Of a DNA stretch of 35,104 nucleotides, positions 20,661 through 28,993 are shown one piece after another. A program made the position numbers and the translations under genes. Source of the stretch: Cerioporus squamosus (Eukaryota; Basidiomycota; Agaricomycetes; Polyporales; Polyporaceae); NCBI GenBank assembly GCA_022592435.1, contig JABYQS010000290.1, positions 1 through 35,104 of the forward strand. Direction: 5' to 3'. Under the pieces are notes generated by a model. That model worked only from the letters and a program-made list of their open reading frames with translations. It searched no databases and was not told the DNA's origin. Position 1 is the stretch's first letter. Every line of letters starts with the position of its first letter.

Positions 20661-21647
20661 CGGATGGCACACGCCGTAGAGCAGGATGTGTCTTGCGATG
20701 CTAGACTCAGGCTGGCGTGCGGTCTCCGGCGCGACGGACAGTTCCGGAGACATACTGTAGCATGCATAGATCAAGAAGCGTCCAGGCGTAGACGACAACA
20801 GAGGACATACCGAGCGAGTCCAGGGACAACTCCTCTGTATACGTTCCTGTCAGGTCTGGGACTGCAGCGTAACGAGACCCGCGAGGCTCTGGTCTATGGC
20901 GGATGCGATGAGGAGAACCTAGCGGAGGTCGGCACTACGCAAACGGGGCAAAGCATGCGGAGGATGGGACGACTATGTGGAACAACCCACCGACGTGCTC
21001 TGACTCGCGCATGCGGACGATCAGCATATGCGCGGGCGTCCACGCACATACCGCGGTGCCTATGCTCTGAACGACAAGGGGACACAAGTAATCGACTCTG
21101 TAGCGACGTACCTGAACCTCGTCGCCGTATGAACACGACGACCGCCAATGTCTGTCTTTGATCCGACTCCGCCCTGCGCCTCTTGATTTCTGAATTTCTG
21201 GACAGATTCTGGCTACACGAGCGAGGTGAGGGGCATCGTGAAGATTGCGCGCAGCAACACTCAGACGAGGGATAGCGCTATCGATGGTACGCTTGTGCCC
21301 ATGCTGTGACATGGCATGCGCAGACCGAGGAGCGTACAGCCACCAACGAGGACAGACGATGGAGCGAACGGGTTTATGCGACTGTAGAACAATGTTGGGT
21401 CTAGTACACCGCGAGCGCAGCGGAGGTCCGAGAAGGCCAGGAGCGAGAGTGGCAGACGAGTACGCAGAAGCGGGGTACGCCGGGCGTCGAGAACCAAACC
21501 GTGAACATTGGCGGTGATAACATCAGGGCTCCTCTGCGCCGCTCTCCACCCTGTCCTCGTCCTCCACGAACTCACGCCGCACGGTAGCCTTTGGACGGAC
21601 GACGGGAGCGGAGTGGCAGGGTCGCAGTCTGGCCGGTACCCGTTCAA

Positions 21648-21886
21648 GGGTAGCCGTATTCAACCGCGCTGTCGAAGAGTATGCGCAGCAGTCCTGCACT
21701 GTTCTGCCTCACCGGTATCTCCTTGTCCACATAGCCCTCCCACACCCGCGGCTTCCGGACGGGTTAGGTCGGACGGAGTCTGATACCAGGGAGCGCAGCA
21801 CGCGCACAACTGCGACGCGCTTCCCGGCGTGCTCCGGAAGTGCAGAGGGAGGCAGAGGGCTCGAGACAGCACAGAGCCGTACCTGT
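21648..21886 (-). repeat. Unidentified decayed sequence, minus-oriented arm of an inverted pair
   Basis: Read on the minus strand it begins ACAGGTACGGCTCTGTG, contains a segment encoding KRVAVVRVLRSLV and RPNPSG, and ends with GTTGAATACGG, matching 13965-14261 read on the plus strand. The two arms are about 7.4 kb apart and enclose AIM41 and HET3. Confidence 0.55.
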
Positions 21887-22311
21887 TGCAACAGTGTGGA
21901 GTGTAATCAGCGCTTTCTCGAACGACCAGTCGACGCAATGTGGACACTCGCTGGCTGACCTGAGAAAGGGTAGTGGTGTGAACGACGGCTGGCGGCGGTT
22001 CCGGCATAGAAGCTGGTCATGTGCGTGAGGAGCGTGCGCGCGATGAAGTCTCTCCCGACAAGCGCGAACGCATATCTACTTTTTTCCATGGCGAGGTCAA
22101 ACGGCTGGCCGAACGAGTGCAGGGAAGTATCGCGTGCCTTTGACGTCGTCACTGGTACTCTTGTGGACACGTTCTTGTGCGTATGCGAGGTCCATTACTT
22201 GCTGAGGGACAAGCCCGTCGACGTTCGTGAGCAGACGTCGGATGGGCGAGTGCGTCTAGTTGCCAGCAATAACAGGAAGAGGGATGCAGGACGAAACACC
22301 GTGTTCGGTCG

Positions 22312-23226
22312 TCAGGTCGACCCCGGAAGGAAAGGCGGCAGGGTCGTCTGAGCTTGTGACACGGAAGCGAAGCTGGCCTGCGAGGGGAGGCAATCGAGGA
22401 GGCTGGCGGTAATAGAGGAATCCGCGGGCCTTGGGTACTGACGTGCATCTCCCGGTCTATCGCCCATCGCACTGCTTCCTCCACGTCTTCGGCAATGTGG
22501 GTCGGAGCATGTGTCGGCGGTCCGCGGGCTTCCTCGTATACTCCCGTCTTCACGAGGATGGAAGGCCACCCTGCACCGTTCGCGCCTGAAATGTCTGTTC
22601 ACCCAGAAAATCAGCCGCAGCCAATATATTGTGGAGTGTAAGCATGCATACCTGACTCGGGGTTGTCTGGAGGCGGCAATATAAGTAGGTCAGTATTGAT
22701 CTGCCTCGCGGTTGTGACATGTAATCATGTACCTCCAACCATGTAGCTAGACACACAGCATCAGCATCACGAATTGGAAAACAAGATCGTGCTCAGGACT
22801 CACACTCGGGGCATCTCGTCGACGCGCTCTCCCGCTAGCTCCTCGAGCCTGTCTCGCAGGACCTTCTCGGCGAGCTTGTACGTCGCAGTCGTCGGCTTGC
22901 CATACTGCACATACGGGTACGGTGTCCCCACAACAGCCTGTAACGTGTTCAGCAGTAGGAACTCACATCCACGCAAGCAGACACACCTCGTGCACAGACT
23001 GGAATGCCAGGCGAAACGCGCCCTGTCCGAGCCGGGGCTGCGGGAAGTCAGACTTCCACAGCAGGTCCGGGTTGCAGAACACCAGCTCAATCGGCTTATC
23101 CCCGTTACCTTGCTGTGCGGGGCACCCCTGGTGAGTGCGTTCGTGCTGCGGGAGGGGCTGCTGGTCAGCGGGCTTGGGTGTGTCGAGGTAAGGACCGCCA
23201 AAGGGACATGCATATGGTGAGGACAT
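22312..23226 (-). CDS. CECR5/YKR070W-type HAD hydrolase, N-terminally truncated
   Basis: Six exons (22987-23226, 22804-22937, 22733-22746, 22652-22666, 22443-22594, 22312-22347) join in frame to 196 aa. Exon 1 has ELVFCNPDLLW, DFPQPRLGQGAFRLAFQSVHE; exon 2 has YVQYGKPTTATYKLAEKVL; the two micro-exons of 14 and 15 nt encode YMVG and DNPES around the acidic Mg-binding loop; exon 5 has GANGAGWPSILVKTGVY and DVEEAVRWAIDRE. This is the C-terminal half of the family, whose full members are usually around 400 aa. The N-terminal HAD motif with the nucleophilic Asp (DxD) is absent: upstream there are only about 200 bp before the next, divergent gene. The 23226 ATG is therefore the start of what is left, or the gene is a relic under weak constraint. 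Last exon is less certain. Confidence 0.75.
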
Positions 23227-23433
23227 GCAGAGAGAGATGCGGCGTTATGAGATGACTCAAGTAAGTAGATCTTATTTGCGAGCGAGAACTAATAGCAACA
23301 GTGTCCGTGGGAACGGCACATTGCTTACTGCAATTGAACACCACGGGTCGCATTGGACATTCACGACGGCGACGCTGCTGCTGCCTCCGAACACCTCTCC
23401 GTTGCTGTCCCTCTCGCCCGCTACGCTTAGAAT

Positions 23434-23775
23434 ATGACCGCCTCACAGAAGCCCGGCTCCAAAGACACACACCCTCTCCCTCTCAGCTCGACGCTGCACG
23501 ACCTCGCTCTCCTGCGCGCATCCGACCTCGACTTCGCCTCCCTCCTCCCGCAGCAGCAGGCCTCCTCGAGCACGACCGACCCGGCAGCAGGCGACGCGTC
23601 CTCGGGTCCCAGCGACGCAGCGGTGGAGGCGAGCGTGCAGCGGTCGTTGGAGTTTTCGCGCGAGGCTCGGGCAGCGCTGAAGCTGCTCCACACGGACGCG
23701 GTGGAGCGGGAAGGAGGGCGAGTCGAGGACGTGCGGGGTCGGCTCGAGGACGTGATGAGCGGTCTCGACGCATGA
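23434..23775 (+). CDS. Small uncharacterised protein, 113 aa
   Basis: A single-exon frame from ATG 23434 to TGA 23775. The N-terminal half is Ser/Pro/Asp-rich (LPLSSTLHDLALLRASDLDF), followed by a polar, helix-prone C-terminal part, SLEFSREARAALKLLHTDAV and GRVEDVRGRLEDVMSGLD, that could form a coiled coil as in small subunits of adaptor or BLOC/biogenesis complexes. I cannot name the family. It is head-to-head with the truncated HAD gene. Confidence 0.65.
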   Translation: MTASQKPGSKDTHPLPLSSTLHDLALLRASDLDFASLLPQQQASSSTTDPAAGDASSGPSDAAVEASVQRSLEFSREARAALKLLHTDAVEREGGRVEDVRGRLEDVMSGLDA

Positions 23776-24137
23776 CGTGCCCCTCCATCTCTTCCCGGCG
23801 GGCGAGTCAAAACGCCAATTCGTCTATTGCGTTTGTTGTGCGTGCAGCCCGTGGACACGACGACGAACATCCGTGGCACGTCATCGCACGCATACGTACG
23901 TGCGCCCGCCTGCGAATGGAGACGTTGTGCTTGTGTGGGCGCACGGAGGAGACGGCCGACGTCAGGCTTGTGGAGCACGCCTGGCCAGCTGAAGCGCATC
24001 GTCAACGGCCCCGCCTAGTCCCCGCTTTCGCCATTTCCAACCACCACCACCGAGCGGATCCAGTTTCCGTCTCCTTTGTGGCAACCACGACGACTCGCAC
24101 CAGTGGGGCCCCTCGCAAAGAACTATCCGGCGCATCC

Positions 24138-24145
24138 TGACGTCA
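24138..24145 (+). promoter_or_regulatory. Perfect CRE palindrome (TGACGTCA)
   Basis: The full 8-bp CREB/ATF-type site lies 16 bp upstream of the TATA element and 130 bp upstream of the Con-6 start. bZIP factors of the Atf1 type bind this site in stress and development control in fungi; the role here is inferred from position. Confidence 0.55.
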
Positions 24146-24161
24146 GTCCCACCTCCTGTGC

Positions 24162-24168
24162 ATATAAT
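24162..24168 (+). promoter_or_regulatory. TATA element of the Con-6 gene
   Basis: ATATAAT in GC-rich surroundings, about 108 bp upstream of the ATG, followed by a pyrimidine-rich tract typical of fungal transcription start regions. Confidence 0.5.
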
Positions 24169-24275
24169 TCCTTACCCCCTCTGCGTCGCTCCCACCAACT
24201 TATCCAACCTCTCCTCACTGCTCAGTCAACCCAAGTCCACTTTCTTCTTCACCACTCTCACCCACGCACATCACC

Positions 24276-24808
24276 ATGTCCAGCTACGAGCACGAGAAGC
24301 GCGTCGCCGCCGGCCTCAAGGCCGCCATCCACAACCCCAACGTCTCTGACGAGGCCCGCGAGCGCGCCCAGGAGCGCCTCGAGCAACTCGGTGGTGCCTC
24401 TGAGACCACCACCGGGGGCACCGACGCGAACGGCCACGAGACCAACCGCGTCCTCGGCGGATACAAGGCCGCCCTTCACAGTACGTGTGCTCCCTCTGCT
24501 GCGCTCTCGCAGACACGCATACTCACGCGTCCTGTGCGCCTCTAGACCCGAACACGAGCGCGGAGGCGAAGCAGCACGCGCGCGAAGTCCTCCAGGGCGA
24601 GGGCTTCGCTACCGGCGACGGCGGCGACGACCTCCACCAGACCCGCGTCAACGCCGGCTACAAGGCTGCGCTGCACAGTACGTGCCTTCTCCCTCGCCGC
24701 ATCTCTCTTGCGTGTGGTGTTGACCGTCTGCGCCCCACAGACCCGCGTGTCTCCGAGGAGGCCAAGGAGCACGCTCGCGAGGTTCTCGAGAGCCAGGGCG
24801 AGCTCTGA
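24276..24808 (+). CDS. Con-6 family protein with three repeats
   Basis: Exons 24276-24480, 24546-24677 and 24741-24808 join to 134 aa. The protein consists of three Con-6 repeats: GLKAAIHNPNVSDEARERAQ (residues about 13-32), GYKAALHNPNTSAEAKQHAR and GYKAALHNPRVSEEAKEHAR, each ending in a short acidic/Gly linker. Con-6 was described as a conidiation-specific protein of Neurospora and homologues are small hydrophilic proteins linked to spores and stress; the molecular role is not known. Both introns fall at the same place, in phase 1 after the His of KAALH, so introns 1 and 2 mark repeat boundaries; repeat 1 has no intron there. Stop is followed by a likely 3' UTR with an 18-bp direct repeat. 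Confidence 0.92.
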
Positions 24809-25943
24809 GCTCTGAGTTCCCTCTGAGTGGAGTTCAGTACCACGCTTCGGTACGATGGACTGTCCTGCTGGATCTTGTACGAGTATGTGTATCTAGCGCA
24901 ACGCCGCCTAATCTTGTACGAGTATGTGCCATAATGGAGTCACGATCGTCTTGATGTTCTTGTTAATCTTCGAGCGTGCACGCTTGCCTGTCGAAGACAT
25001 GGATTATGGCAGCGATCCACAGCAGTCCACAGCACAGTACTACTCCTACTTTCTTGAGTATGGTTGGGCTTGCGTCTCTTCTTCCTCCGCCGACCGGTGC
25101 CTGTGGCGAGGTAATCCGTGTCTATCTCCAACTGGTGCTGTGCGATAGCAGAGGAACGCAGGTGTACCGTATACGTAACTGCCATACGCTGCCCTTGTTC
25201 CTCGTTTGCACCTTCTGGAAACGCAGAGCCTCCCCATCCTCGGTGCCTCCCAGGTCCCGTACCTCGAAGTCTAGACACGCAGCGCGCCCTCAGCATGCGC
25301 ATGATGCCCGCGCGTTCCACGCAGAACACACCCTGAAAACGTCGTTCGTGTGTTCTGTGGAAGCCGTGCACCGTGTGCGTGTTCTTTGCGGAAGACGCGT
25401 GCGTGGCCAGGCTTGCGTTGGGTGTGGGTGGGATGACTTTCGATCAGGAGACGATGGGATGACGCGAGCAGAGCAGCAGCAACGACATACATGGATGGGG
25501 GACGCAGCACAGACCCAAGCAGCCAGAGTGATATAGATGTGTGTATGGATGGTATGTGGTGTATACTTATGGTGTATGCATGAGGACGGGTCCCGAGGAG
25601 CAGTGATGAGATGAGGAGATGAGGAGATGTGGGGGGGATATGCCATATGCAAAAAGTGTGCGTGACGGGGGAAAAGCTAGAGTACAGCGTACACGTGGTA
25701 CAAACAACGTGTGAAGACCTCCGACGGCGAGCCATGCAAGATGGGAGTGCGAGGGGGAATCCGAAACAACAACAACGAGACGAGAGAATAGAAGATACAT
25801 CCAGCGCAAGCGTGATGCCGACGACGTCCAGTGCCCAAGAGGTGAGAGAGTTGGAAGGAGTGAAGAAGGGAAGGCGGCCCCGCGAACAAAGGCGAGACGC
25901 ACCCGAGTCGGTTTCTTGCGTGGTAGTCGGAAGTCGAAAGGCT
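24809..25943. other. Convergent spacer between Con-6 and FAD monooxygenase A
   Basis: About 1.1 kb between two 3' ends. It includes the direct repeat at 24872-24928 and GATGAG(G)A-type simple repeats near 25605-25630. Long frames on the minus strand here are compositional and run into the 3' exon of the monooxygenase in the wrong frame. I see no gene. Confidence 0.5.
24872..24928 (+). repeat. 18-bp direct repeat in the Con-6 3' flank
   Basis: ATCTTGTACGAGTATGTG occurs at 24872-24889 and again, identical, at 24911-24928, 39 bp apart start to start. It could be a UTR element or a recent local duplication. Confidence 0.85.
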
Positions 25944-27937
25944 TCACGGCGTCCCAGAGCGCAAGTGCACTTCCACAGGCGCATCGTCAAATATCCGCGC
26001 CGCGCGCTCTTGCGTGATCCCCCATTCGAACCACCAGTCGTCCGCCGCGTCCTCGGGGTCATACGCGAAGATATTCTCGATCGCCTGTCCGGTCCGCCCA
26101 ATCAGCATCCCTCTGCCTCTCGCACAAGCACAAACAAACACGCACCTCCATCATCTCCACGCTCGACGCCGCCCCGCCCGTCTGGAGGCTCAGGTTCTGC
26201 ACGCCCCTCTCCGCCTGCTTCCGCAGCTCCCGATCGCGCGTCGCTGCGAGCCCGGGCGGCAGGTTGACCGCGAAGATGTTGCCCGTCGCCGCGCGGATCA
26301 CACGCTGCACGCGCTGCTCGCGGATCTCCTGGATCGCGTTCAGGAACTTCGGGATCTGCTCGCGCGAGTGCAGGTGCGAGAACAGCCGGCCGAGTACCGC
26401 GGAGTCGCCTGTCGCCATCCCGATCGCATATAGCGAGCCAGCCTGTGGGTGGATGGATCTCCGTCAGTGAGGTAGAAGCATGGAAGAGGGGTAGGATCGG
26501 CTCACAGATATGGGGTGTGCGGCTTCGCTGATGGCGAGTACGCGGCCCTGGGGGTGTACCCACTCCTCCAGGAACGGCCTCTCGACCATAGGAATGCAGA
26601 TGACCTTGACTGACTCCTGCGCTAGCGTGACCAGTCTGAGGGACGAACGGGCGTGTAAGCGCATGCCTTGAGGCAAGTGATACAAGGGCGCGTACCGTGG
26701 ATCACAGCCGGTGAGGAACTGGAGTAGTTGCTCCTTGTCAGCACTCCCCGGCGTGATGTCCGTGTCCACCCGCATGACGTAGATAAAGAGTGTGAAGAGC
26801 TGGGCCCCGGTCTCGGGCTCTTTCTGCGCAGGACGTCAGGTAGATGCGAGCGGTGAGAGAAGCGCAAGGCTCACTATGGGGAAGCCGAGTGCACCGTAAT
26901 TCGGGCCAAACCACGAGAACACTTTCCCCTGGAGATCTGGACGTGAGCATGAGATCGAGAGCACCGAACGGCGTACGTACGTTTGACCTGAGCTGCCGCA
27001 GCATCTCTGGGTCGTCGAGCTTTCCCAATGCTGATTCCGGGACGATAGTGCTATACAGTACATGTCACTACGACGGCAGGGACGCAACGGTTGGCGACTC
27101 ACTTGAACAGCTGCATGCCCATCGGCGTCTCCGTCTCTGGCTGGCGGAGAGCCTTCATGATACTCCTCCGAACGCAGTATTGAGGGACGTGGCACCCATC
27201 CGCGCCGATGATGACGTCCGCAGTGATGACCTCTCCCGATGAGAGCGTGAGGTACGGCCGCTCGGTGTCGGGGTGGATATCGACGACGAGACAGTTCGTG
27301 CGGAGGGTAGCGCCGTGCTCGCGAGCCGACTCGGCTAGTATGCGACGAAGATCTGCGTACTGTTGCGAGCCGATTGAGTGTGAGAAGAGAAGAGAAGCAG
27401 GGGGTGCGAGTGCGGGGGTGAAGATAGTGACGTACGTGAATGAGCAGGAAGTCGCCGCCAGTCTCCTCGAGCACCTCCTCCTCCCATTCGTACGAGCCGA
27501 CGACGGAACCCGAGTCGTCTGGGGCGCGGGTGAGACTGGGATACGCCAAACTGAGGCAGTTACTTACATTGCGCGAAGAGCACGCCCTGAGAACGAACAG
27601 CGACCTCGCGAAGACGCTTCTCCATTCCCCATCGGTAGAAGACCTTGGTCGAATTGGGAGCTATGCGCGCGCCAGCTCCAAGTGGTGTCTGCTCGTTCGC
27701 ACGTGAGGTGCCGCGCATATAGCGAACGAACTGCTCGTCGCACCTTCTCGTACGAGTCTGAATCATCGAGCACAGTGACTCTATGCCCCACGCGACTGAG
27801 CGCGATGGCGGAGGTGAGGCCGGAGATGGCGCCGCCAACGACGAGGATGTCGATAGGGAGGAAGTCGGGGTTGCGCTGAGACATCTAGTCGAGTTAGTCG
27901 CGGGTCAACAGCCGCGGGCAGGGCATGCACTGACCAT
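25944..27937 (-). CDS. FAD-dependent monooxygenase A (salicylate-hydroxylase-like)
   Basis: Group A flavoprotein monooxygenase fold. Exons: 27935-27937 (ATG only), 27744-27884, 27568-27688, 27436-27518, 27103-27359, 26981-27050, 26875-26928, 26696-26823, 26506-26635, 26146-26442, 25944-26084; about 474 aa. If the first intron (27885-27934, CTAAC branch) is only a leader intron, the start is the ATG at 27884. Motifs: FAD-binding ILVVGGAISGLTSAIAL, GARIAPNSTKVFYRWG, the DG motif VITADVIIGADG, GKVFSWFGPNYGALGFP, and the second FAD site VLAISEAAHP, where the usual GDAAHP Asp is Glu. C-terminal DPEDAADDWWFEWG is shared with paralog B. Substrate cannot be told. It is tandem with B in the same orientation, with nearly the same exon lengths. 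Confidence 0.87.
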
Positions 27938-28993
27938 GATGGGTCGTCAAAGGTGTGAAGCAAGGTCGTACCGTCGGCAGCGGTGTCGAGGGTGAGCGCG
28001 GCGGCGACGGCGAGGAGAGAGGCGGAGGAGGGGAGAGGGAGGGCGTCGGCCTGGGCCAGGCGGGGAGACTATATACGGGCGGAATCGGGCTAAACGAGGG
28101 CAGTAAATAGCTGATCTCAGACACCGATCTCCTGGACCTTCGATGCTTGCGCCTGCAGCATGTCGGCGGTGCATTTGCCCTTTTGAGGCATCTTCCAGGC
28201 CCATACCGCCGTCGGGCGGGCCGACGTTGAGCCAGCCTGCGGCGCTGCCTACTCCAATTGGAGGCTCCGCGCCGCCATCATCAGGCACAGAGAGCTTTCC
28301 CGTCAAATTCAAGGATGTCCAATCATCCTTGACCAAGTTCACCTCTCCTTTCGAGAGCACTTACCACTCGAGAGTCCGCACGGACCCCAATTACTGCATG
28401 GGATATATGTTGCGACCTTGCAATGTTTGGAAGATCGCCGTGTGCCGGTGAGGAGGAGGCGCTATGCAGACATGAGGCGTTCTCCATCAGATTCCAGTCT
28501 TCAAATCATGTTCAGCGAAGCGATACTTAGGTGCAGCGGTGAGTGCGAGCCAATAGGGGACCACAAGAAGCTCTCCCACCAATCAGAGTGAGCCCGTTCC
28601 ACATATGGTACTGAAGACGCCGGCGGACAGGAGCCTTTGCCCAACGGACTTCGCGAAGTCCGAAGTTCGAAGCTGCAAGCGAACCTAACCGAATTATGAC
28701 ACAGTCCATGACAAACCACAACACCAGTGGGTACCTGCGAACCCAGCGGACACACATGCATGGATCCTGCCATACTCCATCCTAGCTGTCTCCAACGGTG
28801 TGGCGAGCTGAAAGGCTCTCGTCGCGAACTTTTGTCGCCAGTCCGACCTAGAAGCAAACAGCGAAGCTAATGTACAACACGGCAGGGAGCATCCTCTGAA
28901 AAAAAGGGAAATGTCAACACCGCGAGACATCACAGTGTTTCTCAGTCCTGAGAGATGCACTGGCACGCACCCAACAACGTCGCAGGTCGCAAG
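27938..28993. other. Spacer between the two monooxygenase genes
   Basis: On the minus strand a TATATA element at about 28067-28076 followed by a strong pyrimidine tract forms the likely core promoter of monooxygenase A. A frame at 28100-28350 (minus; SLNLTGKLSVPDDGG, GWLNVGPPDGG) has protein-like composition but no start, splice or known match. Nothing else is seen. Confidence 0.45.

Larger units (their letters stand above)
19024..22311. other. Decayed region downstream of HET3
   Basis: About 3.3 kb without an intact gene. The left half carries a minus-sense QRI7 relic (about 19230-20660); the right half carries the second arm of the inverted pair (21648-21886). Elsewhere only short frames with frequent stops occur, and I see no transposon ends or coding for a transposase. 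Confidence 0.5.
23776..24275 (+). promoter_or_regulatory. Con-6 upstream region
   Basis: It holds the 3' flank of the small gene and then the Con-6 promoter: a CRE-like site (24138-24145), a TATA element (24162-24168) and a CT-rich stretch leading to the ATG at 24276. No further gene is seen. Confidence 0.55.

Noticed and set aside
19024..22311. Transposon as the cause of the decayed region
   Set aside because: I found no terminal inverted repeats, target duplications, or transposase or reverse-transcriptase coding; the relics found are of host genes.
23301..24140. 279-codon plus-strand frame
   Set aside because: It is an out-of-frame reading of the 113-aa gene and its flank, Arg/Gly-rich and without motifs.
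25271..26101. 276-codon minus-strand frame downstream of monooxygenase A
   Set aside because: It crosses the true last exon of the monooxygenase out of frame and has repetitive Ser/Thr/His-rich composition without any domain.
27947..28360. Possible small gene between the monooxygenases
   Set aside because: Part of it has protein-like composition, but it lacks a start context, splice support and a known match, and it runs into the promoter of monooxygenase A.
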